Shown here in pieces: positions 32,978-42,751 of a stretch of 59,357 bases of DNA. The position numbers and the translations under genes were made by a program. The notes under the pieces were generated by a model, which made no database searches, was not told the origin of the DNA, and saw only the letters and a list, made by a program, of their open reading frames with translations. The first letter of the stretch is position 1. Every line of letters starts with the position of its first letter. The DNA comes from Ferrovibrio sp. (GTDB lineage Bacteria; Pseudomonadota; Alphaproteobacteria; Ferrovibrionales; Ferrovibrionaceae): positions 1-59,357 of the forward strand of contig NZ_JAOZVR010000070.1 of NCBI RefSeq assembly GCF_025869515.1, given 5' to 3'.

Positions 32978-35014
32978 ATGAGCAAACGTTCCCTTGCGGC
33001 GCAGCCGATCTTCGACCCCTCGCTGGTCGGCGAGGCTGTCCGCCAGTCCGTCGTCAAACTCGATCCGCGCGCCCTGTGGCGCAACCCGGTGATGTTCGTC
33101 ACTGCCGCTGTTGCGGCGGTCTCCACCGTCATTTTCATCCGCGACATCTTCGCCGGCAATGCAGGAAGCGCCCTGCTGGGGCAGATCTCCGCCTGGCTGT
33201 GGTTCACCGTGCTGTTCGCCAATTTCGCCGAGGCGCTGGCGGAAGGGCGCGGCAAGGCCCAGGCCGAGAGCCTGCGACGCGGCAAGACCGAAACCGTCGC
33301 CAAGAAGATCGGCTCCGACGGCCGTATCGAGCAGGTGCCGGCGACCAGCCTGCGCGTCGGCGACGTGGTTCTGATCGAGACCGGCGACCCGATCCCGGGC
33401 GACGGCGACGTGATCGAGGGCATCGCCTCGGTGGACGAATCAGCCATCACCGGCGAGTCCGCGCCGGTGATCCGTGAATCCGGCGGCGACCGCTCGGGCG
33501 TCACCGGCGGCACCCGCGTGCTGTCGGACTGGATCAAGGTGCGGATCAGCGTCAATCCGGGCGAAAGCTTCCTCGACCGCATGATCGGCCTGGTCGAGGG
33601 CGCCAAGCGGCAGAAGACGCCGAACGAGATCGCACTCACCGTGCTGCTGGTCGGCATGACGCTGATCTTCCTGGTCACCACCGGCAGCCTGGAGGCGCTG
33701 GCGATCTATTCCGGCATGCCGGTGCCGGTGGTCTACCTGATCGCCCTGCTGGTGACGCTGATCCCGACCACCATCGGCGGGCTGCTCTCGGCCATCGGCA
33801 TCGCCGGCATGGACCGCCTGATCCGCCATAACGTGATCGCCAAGTCGGGCCGCGCCGTTGAGGCCGCCGGCGACGTGGATACCCTGCTGCTCGACAAGAC
33901 CGGCACCATCACCCATGGCAACCGCATGGCTTCGGCTTTCGTCGCCATGCCGGGCGTGTCCGAGCATGATCTGGCCGAAGCCGCCCTGCTGGCCTCGGTG
34001 GCCGACGAAACGCCGGAAGGCAAATCAATCGTCGCGCTGGCGGTGGAGAAATACGGACTGGGACAGCAGGCGGATCGCGCGACGAAAGGCAAGTTCATCG
34101 CTTTCAGCGCCCAGACCCGCATGAGCGGCCTGGATCTGGAGGGCCGCGAGATCCGCAAGGGCGCCCTGGATGCCGTGCTGCGCTATGCCGCAACACAGGC
34201 CTCCGCCGATCTGACAGTTGCGGTGGAACGCATCGCCAAGTCGGGTGGCACGCCGCTGGTGGTGACGACCGACCGCCGCATCCTCGGCGTCATCCATCTC
34301 AAGGACATCGTCAAGACCGGCATCCGCGAACGCTTCGCCGAACTGCGCCGCATGGGCATCCGTACCGTGATGGTGACCGGCGACAATCCGCTGACCGCCG
34401 CCGCCATCGCGGCCGAGGCCGGTGTCGACGACTTCATCGCCGAGGCCACGCCAGAGAAGAAACTGGAGCTGATCCGCAAGGAACAGGCCGAGGGCAAGCT
34501 GGTCGCCATGTGCGGCGACGGCACCAACGATGCCCCGGCGCTGGCCCAGGCCGATGTCGGCCTGGCGATGAATATCGGCACGGCGGCGGCGCGCGAGGCC
34601 GGCAACATGGTCGATCTCGACAGCAATCCGACCAAGCTGATCGAGGTGGTGATGATCGGCAAGCAGCTGCTGATGAGCCGCGGCTCGCTCACCACTTTCA
34701 GCCTGGCCAACGACGTGGCGAAATACTTCGCCATCATCCCGGCGCTGTTCGCGGCCACCTATCCGCAGCTTGGCACGCTGAACGTGATGCAGCTCAACTC
34801 GCCGCAGAGCGCCATCCTGTCGGCGGTGATCTTCAACGCGCTGATCATCATCGCCCTGATCCCGCTGGCGCTGAAGGGCGTGCGCTACCGGCCGTTGCCG
34901 GCCGCCACGCTGCTGCGGCGCAACCTGGTCATCTACGGCGGCGGCGGTGTCATTCTGCCGTTCATCGGCATCAAGGTCATCGACATGGCCGTGGCCGCCC
35001 TCGGTCTCGCCTGA
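32978..35014 (+). CDS. kdpB: Potassium-transporting P-type ATPase subunit KdpB
   Basis: The 678-residue P-type ATPase has the actuator motif [11 protein letters not shown], the membrane ion-path segment [20 protein letters not shown], the phosphorylated D306 in [13 protein letters not shown], and the hinge [20 protein letters not shown]. It hydrolyses ATP to drive potassium through KdpA. All catalytic motifs are intact. A GGAG site precedes the ATG. Confidence 0.98.
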   Translation: MSKRSLAAQPIFDPSLVGEAVRQSVVKLDPRALWRNPVMFVTAAVAAVSTVIFIRDIFAGNAGSALLGQISAWLWFTVLFANFAEALAEGRGKAQAESLRRGKTETVAKKIGSDGRIEQVPATSLRVGDVVLIETGDPIPGDGDVIEGIASVDESAITGESAPVIRESGGDRSGVTGGTRVLSDWIKVRISVNPGESFLDRMIGLVEGAKRQKTPNEIALTVLLVGMTLIFLVTTGSLEALAIYSGMPVPVVYLIALLVTLIPTTIGGLLSAIGIAGMDRLIRHNVIAKSGRAVEAAGDVDTLLLDKTGTITHGNRMASAFVAMPGVSEHDLAEAALLASVADETPEGKSIVALAVEKYGLGQQADRATKGKFIAFSAQTRMSGLDLEGREIRKGALDAVLRYAATQASADLTVAVERIAKSGGTPLVVTTDRRILGVIHLKDIVKTGIRERFAELRRMGIRTVMVTGDNPLTAAAIAAEAGVDDFIAEATPEKKLELIRKEQAEGKLVAMCGDGTNDAPALAQADVGLAMNIGTAAAREAGNMVDLDSNPTKLIEVVMIGKQLLMSRGSLTTFSLANDVAKYFAIIPALFAATYPQLGTLNVMQLNSPQSAILSAVIFNALIIIALIPLALKGVRYRPLPAATLLRRNLVIYGGGGVILPFIGIKVIDMAVAALGLA

Positions 35015-35031
35015 TCGGCAGGAGAAACATC

Positions 35032-35610
35032 ATGCTCAGTCACATTCGTCCCGCCCTGGTTCTCCTGGCCCTGCTTACGGCCATTACCGGCCTGCTGTAT
35101 CCGCTGGCCATGACCGGCATCGGCCAGAGCCTGTTTCCGCGCCAGGCCCATGGCAGCCTGATCGAACGGGACGGCAAGGTTGTCGGCTCGGCGCTGATCG
35201 CACAGGGCTTCTCCGCGCCACAGTATTTCCAGTCGCGTCCCTCGGGTGCCGGCAAGGACGGCTTCGATGCCACCTCGTCCAGCGGCTCGAATCTGGCCCC
35301 CACCGCCAAGGCACTGGTCGAACGCGTCGCCGGCGATGTCGAGACCTATAAAGGCCGCGACGGCTCGGCATCCGTACCGATGGATGCGGTCACCACCTCG
35401 GGCAGCGGGCTGGATCCGCATATCTCGCCGGCCAATGCGGCCCGGCAGACCGCCCGTGTGGCAGAGGCGCGCGGCATGAGCATCGCCGAGGTCAAGGCGC
35501 TGGTCGACAGCCATACCGAGGCGCCAGGACTGGCTTTCCTCGGCCAACCGGGCGTGAACGTGCTGACGCTGAACCTGGCCTTGGATAAGATCAGGCCGGT
35601 GACGAAATAA
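35032..35610 (+). CDS. kdpC: Potassium-transporting ATPase subunit KdpC
   Basis: The 192-residue subunit has one N-terminal membrane helix (about residues 7-29, ALVLLALLTAITGLLYPLAM), followed by a periplasmic domain with PQYFQSRPSGAG, SSSGSNLAPT and GSGLDPHISPANAARQTARV, all KdpC signatures. It is required for a stable, high-affinity KdpAB complex. The ATG at 35032 has a GGAG site 8 bases upstream. Confidence 0.97.
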   Translation: MLSHIRPALVLLALLTAITGLLYPLAMTGIGQSLFPRQAHGSLIERDGKVVGSALIAQGFSAPQYFQSRPSGAGKDGFDATSSSGSNLAPTAKALVERVAGDVETYKGRDGSASVPMDAVTTSGSGLDPHISPANAARQTARVAEARGMSIAEVKALVDSHTEAPGLAFLGQPGVNVLTLNLALDKIRPVTK

Positions 35611-35628
35611 TGCGACCCACGAGCCTGC

Positions 35629-38385
35629 ATGGCCGACGACCGTTCGGATAGCGATAACAGACCCTCGCCGGAAGCCTTGCTGCAGACGGCCGCGCAGGAA
35701 AAGCGCGGCCGTCTGAACGTATTCCTGGGCGCGGCGCCTGGCGTGGGCAAAACCTACGCCATGCTTGAGGCCGCCCATGTTCGCCAGCGCGAGGGCGTCG
35801 ATGTCGTGATTGGCGTGGTGGAAACCCATGGCCGGCAGGAGACCGCGCTGCTGATGCGCGGCCTGGAACAGCTGCCGCAACGACGCGTGGCCTATCGCGA
35901 CCGCGTGTTCAACGAGCTCGATGTCGACGAGGTGCTGAAGCGCCGGCCGCAGCTGGTGCTGGTCGACGAGCTGGCCCATACCAATGTGCCGGGCAGCCGG
36001 CATGAGAAGCGCTATCAGGATATCGAGGAAATCCGCGCCGCCGGCATCGATGTCTATACCGCGCTGAACATCCAGCATCTGGAAAGCCTGAACGACGTGG
36101 TGGCGCAGATCACCCGCGTGAAGGTGCGCGAAACCGTGCCCGATTCCGTGCTGGCGCAGGCCGACAGCATCGAGGTGATCGACCTGCCGCCCGAAGATCT
36201 GATCAAGCGGCTGAAGGAGGGTAAGGTCTATGTGCCCGACCAGGCCGCCAGGGCGGTGCACCACTTCTTCGCGCCAGGCAACCTGACCGCGCTGCGCGAA
36301 CTGGCGCTGCGCAAGGCGGCCGACCAGGTCGACAGCCAGATGCTGTCCTACATGCAGTCGCATGCGATTGCCGGGCCGTGGCCGACGCGGGACCGCATCA
36401 TGGCCTGCATCAGTCCGAGTCCGCTGATGCCGCGCCTGGTGCGCACGGCGCGCCGCATCGCCGAACGGCGCCGCGCGCCATGGATCGCACTGTATATCGA
36501 GACGCCGGCGCATGACCGCCTTTCGGACGCGGAGAAGACGCAGATCAACCGGGCGCTGACGCTGGCCGAGGAATTCGGTGCCGAGGTTGTCACCGTGGCC
36601 AGCGGCAACGTGCCGATGGAAATCATCCGCCAGGCGCGCCAGCGCAATGTCACCGAGATCGTGGTGGCACGCAGCCATCGCAGCCGATTGGTCAACCGCC
36701 TGCGCGGCACGCTGACCGACCGGCTGGTCGAGCTGGGCGACGGCATCAACATCCATGTCATCACTGGATCACCCGAGGCCGAATCCTGGCTCGGTGTGAT
36801 GCGGGCGCGGCTGTCCAGCATGAGTTTCGGCGGGCTGGTGCCGGCCTCGGCGATCTCGCTGGTGGCAGTGGGCATGATCAAGGCCGCCGAACCGTGGCTG
36901 CCGCCCTCCAGCGTGCCGCTGCTGATTCTGGTTGCCGTCTTGTTCAGTTCGTTGCGCTATGGCTATGCGGCGGCGGTGCTGAGTTCGATGCTGACGGTGC
37001 TGGGTTACAATTTCCTGTTCCTGCCGCCGCTCTACACCTTCACCATCGCGAATCCCGAGAATATCTATACCTTCTTCGTCTTTCTCGCGGTGGCGCTGAT
37101 CACCAGCAACCTCACGGCGCGTATTCGCGCGCAGGCGGAAGCCGCCCGCATACGCGAATCCCGCACCGCCTCGCTTTACGATTTCAGCCGCATGGTGACC
37201 GGCGCGGCTGCCGAGGACGATATTCTCTGGGCCGTGGTCCATCACGTTGCCTCCATTACAAAGGCGCAGTCGCTGGTGCTGATGCCCGACCAGATGACCG
37301 GGCATGGGGGCCGCCTGACGGTGCGCGCGGCCTATCCGCCGGAAGACGAGATCGACGACAAGGCCAAGATCGCGGCCGAATGGGCCTGGGACAGGGGCGA
37401 GCAGGCGGGCCGGGGCACCGGCACGCTGCCGTCGTCGGACTGGCTGTTTCTCCCCTTGCGCACCGCCGAAAGGAAGCTGGGCGCATTGGGGATTCGTTTC
37501 CCCGACGACCGGCCGGCACTGGGTCCGGACGAGCGGCGCCTGCTGGATGCCCTGGCCGGACAGGCGGCACTGGCCATCGAACGCAGCCTGCTCAACCGCG
37601 ATGTCGAGGAAGCCCGCGTTTCGGCCGAGACCGAGAAGCTGCGGTCGGCGCTGCTGTCCTCGATCAGCCACGACCTGCGCACACCGCTGGCCTCCATCAT
37701 CGGCGGCGTGTCCAGCCTGATGAATTTCGACAGCCGGCTCGATGCACAGGGGCGCAGCGAACTTTTGCAGACGGTGCGCGACGAGGCCGAGCGGCTCAAT
37801 CGCTTCGTCGGCAACCTGCTCGACATGACGCGGATCGAGGCCGGCGCGATGCAGCCCAAGCTCGACTGGGTCGATCCGGAGGAACTGGTTGCCACGGCCG
37901 TGAAACGGGCCGGCCCGCTGACCCACGGGCATGACATCCGGATCGAGATCGCCCCCGCGATGCCGCTGCTGCGCGTCGACTACATCCTGATCGAGCAGGT
38001 GCTGATCAACCTGCTGGACAACGCGGCGAAATACTCGCCCAAAGGCAGCCCGGTCGATCTCCGCCTGCGGCGGGAGCGCGATCGCGTTGTGCTGACGGTC
38101 ACCGATGCCGGCTCGGGCATTCCGGCCGGCGAGCTGGAGCAGGTCTTCGACATGTTCTATCGCGTGAAGGCCGGCGACCGGCAGGTGGCGGGCACCGGGC
38201 TGGGCCTGTCGATCTGCCGCAGCATCCTGCAGGCCCATGGCGGCGACATCCGCGCCGAAAGCCCGGTGGCCGATGGCCAAATGGGCGGCCCGGGGACGCG
38301 GATGATCGTCACCCTGCCGATTGAAGACCAGCCGGCCTTGCCCGGTGAAGACAAGGCGGCGGAAGAGCAGATGCCCCATGGCTGA
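35629..38385 (+). CDS. kdpD: Osmosensitive potassium-channel sensor histidine kinase KdpD
   Basis: The 918-residue sensor has an N-terminal KdpD domain with Walker A (GAAPGVGKT, residues 34-42) and a Usp-like domain around 250-375. Four membrane helices (about 400-500) follow, then a GAF-like region, a HisKA domain with phospho-acceptor H681 in SISHDLRTPLAS, and a C-terminal ATPase domain (NLLDNAAKYSPKG, GTGLGLSICRSIL). It responds to potassium limitation and phosphorylates KdpE. The start is 18 bp after kdpC. Confidence 0.97.
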   Translation: MADDRSDSDNRPSPEALLQTAAQEKRGRLNVFLGAAPGVGKTYAMLEAAHVRQREGVDVVIGVVETHGRQETALLMRGLEQLPQRRVAYRDRVFNELDVDEVLKRRPQLVLVDELAHTNVPGSRHEKRYQDIEEIRAAGIDVYTALNIQHLESLNDVVAQITRVKVRETVPDSVLAQADSIEVIDLPPEDLIKRLKEGKVYVPDQAARAVHHFFAPGNLTALRELALRKAADQVDSQMLSYMQSHAIAGPWPTRDRIMACISPSPLMPRLVRTARRIAERRRAPWIALYIETPAHDRLSDAEKTQINRALTLAEEFGAEVVTVASGNVPMEIIRQARQRNVTEIVVARSHRSRLVNRLRGTLTDRLVELGDGINIHVITGSPEAESWLGVMRARLSSMSFGGLVPASAISLVAVGMIKAAEPWLPPSSVPLLILVAVLFSSLRYGYAAAVLSSMLTVLGYNFLFLPPLYTFTIANPENIYTFFVFLAVALITSNLTARIRAQAEAARIRESRTASLYDFSRMVTGAAAEDDILWAVVHHVASITKAQSLVLMPDQMTGHGGRLTVRAAYPPEDEIDDKAKIAAEWAWDRGEQAGRGTGTLPSSDWLFLPLRTAERKLGALGIRFPDDRPALGPDERRLLDALAGQAALAIERSLLNRDVEEARVSAETEKLRSALLSSISHDLRTPLASIIGGVSSLMNFDSRLDAQGRSELLQTVRDEAERLNRFVGNLLDMTRIEAGAMQPKLDWVDPEELVATAVKRAGPLTHGHDIRIEIAPAMPLLRVDYILIEQVLINLLDNAAKYSPKGSPVDLRLRRERDRVVLTVTDAGSGIPAGELEQVFDMFYRVKAGDRQVAGTGLGLSICRSILQAHGGDIRAESPVADGQMGGPGTRMIVTLPIEDQPALPGEDKAAEEQMPHG

Positions 38386-39067
38386 CGGTGCGAAGATACT
38401 GGTGATCGACGACGAGCCGCAGATCAGACGGTATCTGCGGGTCAGTCTGGAGGCGCATGATTTCAGGATCGTGGAGGCTGCCGGCGGGCAGGAGGGGTTG
38501 CGGCTGGCGGCGCTGGAGAAGCCCGATCTGATCGTGCTCGACCTCGGCCTGCCGGATATGGATGGCCAGGCGGTGATCGCGCGCCTGCGCGAATGGACGG
38601 CTGTCCCCGTTGTGGTTCTGTCGGTGCGGGCCGACGAGACCGACAAAATCGCCGCGCTCGATGCCGGCGCCGACGATTATGTCACCAAACCCTTCGGCAC
38701 CGGCGAGCTGCTGGCCCGCATCCGCGCGGCCTTGCGCCATACGGTCGGCGCCAGCAGCGGCCTTGCGATTTTTGCCACCGGCGATCTGAAGGTCGACCTC
38801 GAAAAGCGGCAGGTGAGCCTGAAAGGCGAGCCGGTGAAGCTCTCGCCCAGGGAATACGATCTGCTCAGGCTGCTGGTGCAGCATGCCGGCAAGGTGCTGA
38901 CGCACCAGTTCATCCTGCGCCAGGTCTGGGGCCCGGCGCATGAGAGCGATGTGCAGTATCTGCGGGTGTTCGCGCGCCAGCTGCGCCAGAAGATCGAGAC
39001 CGATGCGGCGCGGCCGAAGCTGCTGCTGACCGAGCCGGGCGTGGGTTACCGGCTGGCGATGGAGTGA
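38378..39067 (+). CDS. kdpE: KdpE response regulator (OmpR family)
   Basis: The ATG at 38378 overlaps the kdpD stop by 8 bp and gives 229 residues. The receiver domain has the acidic pair DDE at 11-13, phospho-acceptor D55 in VLDLGLPDMDG and the lysine of DYVTKPFG. The C-terminal winged helix has KLSPREYDLLRLLVQHAGKV and RVFARQLRQKIE. It should activate the kdp promoter, where a TTATGC direct repeat is a candidate site. Its 3' end overlaps the convergent kinase gene by 22 bp. Confidence 0.96.
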   Translation: MADGAKILVIDDEPQIRRYLRVSLEAHDFRIVEAAGGQEGLRLAALEKPDLIVLDLGLPDMDGQAVIARLREWTAVPVVVLSVRADETDKIAALDAGADDYVTKPFGTGELLARIRAALRHTVGASSGLAIFATGDLKVDLEKRQVSLKGEPVKLSPREYDLLRLLVQHAGKVLTHQFILRQVWGPAHESDVQYLRVFARQLRQKIETDAARPKLLLTEPGVGYRLAME

Positions 39068-39618
39068 AGGAAGGCTTCGGCATCCGCGCGGCTGGTCAGG
39101 CGGATGAAGGCGATCCGTGCATGGGTGGGATCGGTCATCAGTGCCGCGATGCTGCGGCGGTTCCCGGCAAAGGTTTTGATCGTCCACCAGAGGATCGAGT
39201 CACGGCTGAAGAAGGTCTGGCGGAAGGACTCGCGGTTGCCGGTGCCGGGCCATAGTTCCTGTCTGCGCCATGCCCGCTGCAAGGCACGCATCACCGCCTG
39301 GGTGAAGGTGACGGCAAAGGGATAGTCGAGCCAGATCACGGCATCGACGCTCGCCCATTTGACCGGGATGCTGCGCGAATAGTTGCCGTCGAGTACCCAG
39401 CGCGGCCCGTCCAGTGCGGCGGTCAGGTCGGCGAGGAAATCCGCTTCCGGTGCCTGCTGCCAGCCCGGCCGCCAGAACAGCCGGTCCATCTCGATATGCG
39501 GCGCCTGCAGAATTTCGGCCAGCCGGCGGCTGAAGGTCGATTTGCCGGAGCCGCTGGTGCCGACCACGTTGACGCGCCTGAGGCTGCGCAGGGTTTCGGC
39601 GGAGAGGGCATGATCCAT
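39046..39618 (-). CDS. Adenylate kinase-like P-loop protein (FlaR-type)
   Basis: I take the ATG at 39618 (190 residues). The longer open frame to 39693 runs through the tRNA gene and its first 25 residues are translated tRNA. The Walker A is VVGTSGSGKSTFSRRLAE (residues 18-35), followed by IEMDRLFWRPGWQQ and RWVLDGNYSR, which fit the small P-loop kinases annotated as DNA-topology modulation protein FlaR. The substrate is unknown. It lies just downstream of tRNA-Ala on the same strand. Confidence 0.82.
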   Translation of the reverse strand: MDHALSAETLRSLRRVNVVGTSGSGKSTFSRRLAEILQAPHIEMDRLFWRPGWQQAPEADFLADLTAALDGPRWVLDGNYSRSIPVKWASVDAVIWLDYPFAVTFTQAVMRALQRAWRRQELWPGTGNRESFRQTFFSRDSILWWTIKTFAGNRRSIAALMTDPTHARIAFIRLTSRADAEAFLHSIASR

Positions 39619-39632
39619 GGCTTGCGGAAAAT

Positions 39633-39708
39633 TGGTGGAGCCGAGGGGAATCGAACCCCTGACCTCCTCATTGCGAACGAGGCGCTCTCCCATCTGAGCT
39701 ACGGCCCC
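39633..39708 (-). tRNA. tRNA-Ala, anticodon CGC
   Basis: A 76-base cloverleaf is read on the minus strand. The acceptor GGGGCCG pairs with CGGCTCC and contains the G3:U70 wobble that identifies alanine tRNAs. The D arm is GCTC/GAGC, the anticodon loop TTCGCAA on a CCTCG/TGAGG stem, and the T arm AGGGG-TTCGATT-CCCCT. The CCA end is encoded. It reads the GCG codon. Confidence 0.97.
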
Positions 39709-40098
39709 AAGCCGGTGCGCCGGCCGTCAGAAGAGGGACCTCGCAAGGGTCCGGGCCGGGCGGCCAAGCAAGTAGCAAACGGGCCCGGCTTTGTCCACCG
39801 CCCTGATCGCCTAAATGGGTCCGGATCGGGGGCGCGCCGACCCGGCAGCCAGCCGTCGCCCGGCCGGCGGCCAGGGCGCCGGGCGGGCACCGGGCGGGCG
39901 GCATTTCCGAGGCATTTTCAGGGGTTTTTGTGCCGGCCGGCCGGGAGTTTGCCGGGCTCGGGTTGCGTTTCGCCGGGCCTGCCTTTATCACTCCTGCACA
40001 GTTGCCGGCCTGCCCCTGTCCCGGGCCGGCCGGTGCCGCCAGCAGCCGCGTTTCCCGGTGCCTGACCCCGGGGCCGGCTGCGCATCCCGGAGGCCGGA
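39709..40098. other. 390-bp GC-rich gap between tRNA-Ala and yggT
   Basis: No convincing gene is seen. On the minus strand, TGGACA (39792-39797) and TACTTG (39769-39774) are 17 bp apart and could be the tRNA promoter, about 60 bp upstream of the tRNA. The middle (about 39840-39960) is made of GGCCGG and CCGGGCGGGC-type runs without a clear unit. Open frames here look like a by-product of high GC. Confidence 0.5.
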
Positions 40099-40377
40099 GT
40101 GCAGTCGCTGATCATCCTCGTCGATATGGTGCTGAACCTTTACATGTGGGTGCTGATCGCCTCGGCGATCCTGAGCTGGCTTGTCGCCTTCAACGTGATC
40201 AACACGCGCAACCGCGTGGTCTATGCGATCGGCGATTTCCTCTATCGCATCACCGAGCCGGTGCTGCGGCCGATCCGCCGCTTCCTGCCCAGTTTCGGCG
40301 GCATCGACCTGTCGCCGGTGGTGCTGATCCTGCTGCTGATCTTCCTGCGCAACCTGCTGTGGGAATACGCGGTCTGA
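40099..40377 (+). CDS. YggT family membrane protein
   Basis: The 92-residue product starts with GTG, preceded by GGAGGCCGGA. Two long hydrophobic helices are separated by [22 protein letters not shown], and FRNLLW-like [11 protein letters not shown] ends it; this is the YggT/YlmG signature. Members are linked to envelope organization or osmotic-shock resistance. It overlaps the start of the DUF167 gene, as in many proteobacteria. Confidence 0.9.
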   Translation: MQSLIILVDMVLNLYMWVLIASAILSWLVAFNVINTRNRVVYAIGDFLYRITEPVLRPIRRFLPSFGGIDLSPVVLILLLIFLRNLLWEYAV

Positions 40378-40715
40378 GCGAGGCTGCGCCTCTGCCCTGG
40401 CGGCTGACCGCCGAGGGTCTTCGCCTCGCCGTGCGGCTGACCCCGAAAGCCGGCCGCGACGGCATCGACGGGCTCAAGGCCACCGCCGGCGGCGGTGTCG
40501 AGATCGCCGCCCGGGTCACCGCCGTGCCCGAGAAGGGCCGCGCCAATGACGCGCTGCTGCGCCTGCTGGCCAAACAGCTGAAACTGCCGGCCGGGCGACT
40601 CAGCGTGGTGGCCGGCGAGACCGACCGGCATAAACAGATTCTGATCGATGGCGAGGCGGCGGCGCTGGACGCGGCGCTGCGGCCCTGGCTCGCCACCCTG
40701 GCACTGAAGGAGTGA
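40359..40715 (+). CDS. DUF167 (YggU) family protein
   Basis: The conserved part runs from [18 protein letters not shown] through [19 protein letters not shown] to [16 protein letters not shown], the full DUF167 domain, also known from the YggU structure. No ATG exists; I take GTG at 40359, which overlaps yggT by 19 bp and gives 118 residues. A CTG at 40374 would overlap by 4 bp and cannot be excluded. Role unknown. It is followed 4 bp later by folD. Confidence 0.85.
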   Translation: MGIRGLSEAAPLPWRLTAEGLRLAVRLTPKAGRDGIDGLKATAGGGVEIAARVTAVPEKGRANDALLRLLAKQLKLPAGRLSVVAGETDRHKQILIDGEAAALDAALRPWLATLALKE

Positions 40716-40719
40716 CCCG

Positions 40720-41604
40720 ATGACGGCAACCCGGATCGACGGCAAGGCGGTGGCGGCAGACCTGCGCGCCGAGGTGGCGGCGAAGGTGGCGCGGTTCCAG
40801 CGGCGTACAGGGCGACTTCCGGGATTGACGGTCGTGCTGGTCGGCGACGATCCGGCCAGCGAGGTCTATGTGCGCAACAAGGGCATCCAGACCCGCGAGG
40901 CGGGCATGATCTCCAACGAGATCAAGCTGGAAGGCAATACCAGCCAGGCCGAGCTGCTGCAGATCGTCGCCGCGCTGAATGCCGATCCCACCGTCGACGG
41001 CATCCTGGTGCAGATGCCGCTGCCCAGGCAGATCGACACCCAGGCAATCATCGAGGCGATCGATCCGGCGAAAGACGTCGACGGCCTGCATCCGGTCAAT
41101 GCCGGCAAGCTCAACCAGGGCATCGCGGCGCTGACGCCCTGCACGCCGCTCGGCTGCATGATCCTGCTGGAGCGTGCCGGCGTGGCTGTCGCCGGCGCCA
41201 GTGCGGTGGTGATCGGCCGTTCGATCCTGGTCGGCCGCCCGGTCGCGGCCTTGCTGCTGGCCGCCCATGCCACGGTGACCATCGCGCATTCCCGCAGCAA
41301 GGATCTTCCGGCAATCTGCAGACAGGCCGATATCGTCATCGCCGCGGTGGGCAAGCCGGAGCTGGTGCGCGGCGACTGGATCAAGCCGGGCGCCGCGGTG
41401 ATCGATGTCGGCATCAACCGCGTGCCCAAGGACGACGGCAAAACCAGACTGGTCGGCGATGTGCATTTCGCTTCGGCGGCCGAAGTGGCCGGGGTGATCA
41501 CCCCGGTGCCCGGCGGCGTCGGCCCGATGACCATCGCCTGCCTGTTGCAGAACACGCTGACGGCGGCCTGCAGCCGCGAAAAGATCGACCCGAAGGGGCT
41601 GTGA
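40720..41604 (+). CDS. folD: Bifunctional methylenetetrahydrofolate dehydrogenase/cyclohydrolase
   Basis: The 294-residue protein has the FolD signatures: [20 protein letters not shown] with the catalytic lysine, [15 protein letters not shown], the NADP-binding [17 protein letters not shown], and the C-terminal [11 protein letters not shown]. It interconverts methylene-, methenyl- and formyl-tetrahydrofolate for one-carbon metabolism. It lies in the same transcript as yggT and DUF167. Confidence 0.97.
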   Translation: MTATRIDGKAVAADLRAEVAAKVARFQRRTGRLPGLTVVLVGDDPASEVYVRNKGIQTREAGMISNEIKLEGNTSQAELLQIVAALNADPTVDGILVQMPLPRQIDTQAIIEAIDPAKDVDGLHPVNAGKLNQGIAALTPCTPLGCMILLERAGVAVAGASAVVIGRSILVGRPVAALLLAAHATVTIAHSRSKDLPAICRQADIVIAAVGKPELVRGDWIKPGAAVIDVGINRVPKDDGKTRLVGDVHFASAAEVAGVITPVPGGVGPMTIACLLQNTLTAACSREKIDPKGL

Positions 41605-41638
41605 CGCCTGCCGCTGAGGCAGCCGGTTTCCGCTTGTC

Positions 41639-41651
41639 TGACGTTACGTCA
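41639..41651. promoter_or_regulatory. TGACGT-T-ACGTCA palindrome upstream of the LysR gene
   Basis: A perfect 6-1-6 palindrome lies 35 bp after folD and 39 bp before the LysR start. Its position fits an autoregulatory operator. Short palindromes occur by chance, so this is a weak candidate. Confidence 0.3.
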
Positions 41652-41689
41652 CGGCTTCCCATCCGGCTGAATCGTCCTAATCTGGCGGT

Positions 41690-42688
41690 ATGTCGAAACG
41701 ACTGCCGCCGCTGCTTGCCCTGGAAGCCTTCGACGCCGCCGCGCGAAGCCTGAGTTTCAAGGCGGCCGCCGCCGAACTCAATCTGACGCCCTCGGCGATC
41801 AGCCATCGCGTCAAGCAGCTGGAGCAACATCTCGGCCTGGCGCTGTTCCGCCGGCTCAACCGCGAGATCCGCCTCACCGAGGCCGGCCAGGATTATTACG
41901 GCACCGTGCGCCGCGCCTTCGACCAGGTGGCGCAGGTCAGCCTGCGTGTCGGCCGCGCGCCGCAGGTCGAGGAATTGCGGCTCTCGGCCGTGCCGCATTT
42001 CGCCGCCGGCTGGATCATTCCGCATCTGGAGGAATTCCTGAACCGCCGGCCGGGCCTGCGCGTCTATGTCGAATCCAGCATCCGCAATGCCGATTTCGCC
42101 CGCGATGCGGTGGATGCCGCGGTGCGCTACGGCGATGGCAACTGGCCCGGCCTGGCGATCACCAGGCTGACCGATCTTGCAGTCGCCCCGGTCTGCACCC
42201 CGGCGATGCTGAAGCGTCTGCGCAAGCCGGCCGATCTGCGCGAGGTCACGCTGATCCATTTCAGCCAGTTCCCGCACAGCTGGAGCGAATGGCTGGCGGC
42301 CGCCGGCCTGCCGGCCTTCCGTCCCGGCCGCGAGGTTTTCGTCGACAGCGTGACGCAGGCGATCGATGCGGCCGAGAACGGGCTGGGCATCGCGCTGGGC
42401 ATCGCGCCGCTGATCGGCCCGCGGCTGGCCTCGGGACGGCTGGTGATGCCGTTCGGGCCGCTGCTGCCGCTGCAGCACGGCTACTGGCTGGCCTGCCGCA
42501 AGGCCGAAGCCAACAAGCCGGCGATCCAGGCGCTGCGGCTCTGGCTGCTCGACCTGATGCAGCGCGCCGAGGTCTCGATGAAACCGTATCGGCCGAAGCG
42601 GCTGGCGAAAGCAGCGGCGGCCCGAAAGTCCGCGGCGAAAAAGCCGGTCGCCGGAAAACGCCGCGCGCCGCAGCGTCAGGTGAGCTGA
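41690..42688 (+). CDS. LysR-family regulator, GcvA type
   Basis: The 332-residue protein begins MSKRLPPLLALEAFDAAARS, with an HTH segment SFKAAAAELNLTPSAISHRV, as in the GcvA/AmpR-like LysR group. The effector domain follows to about residue 290. The tail (about 295-332) is a lysine/alanine-rich extension beyond the usual length, probably disordered. It is followed by two alpha/beta hydrolase genes in the same direction (63 bp gap), which it may control. Confidence 0.9.
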   Translation: MSKRLPPLLALEAFDAAARSLSFKAAAAELNLTPSAISHRVKQLEQHLGLALFRRLNREIRLTEAGQDYYGTVRRAFDQVAQVSLRVGRAPQVEELRLSAVPHFAAGWIIPHLEEFLNRRPGLRVYVESSIRNADFARDAVDAAVRYGDGNWPGLAITRLTDLAVAPVCTPAMLKRLRKPADLREVTLIHFSQFPHSWSEWLAAAGLPAFRPGREVFVDSVTQAIDAAENGLGIALGIAPLIGPRLASGRLVMPFGPLLPLQHGYWLACRKAEANKPAIQALRLWLLDLMQRAEVSMKPYRPKRLAKAAAARKSAAKKPVAGKRRAPQRQVS

Positions 42689-42751
42689 ATTCACCCGAAA
42701 CCGCCGGCCTTTGCGTTTGTCGGCATCGCCCCGGTTTCCTAGAGTCGCGCC

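Noticed and set aside
39619..39693. N-terminal extension of the P-loop kinase
   Set aside because: The added residues (GERLVRNEEVRGSIPLGS and so on) are the translation of the tRNA-Ala gene; the real start is the ATG at 39618.
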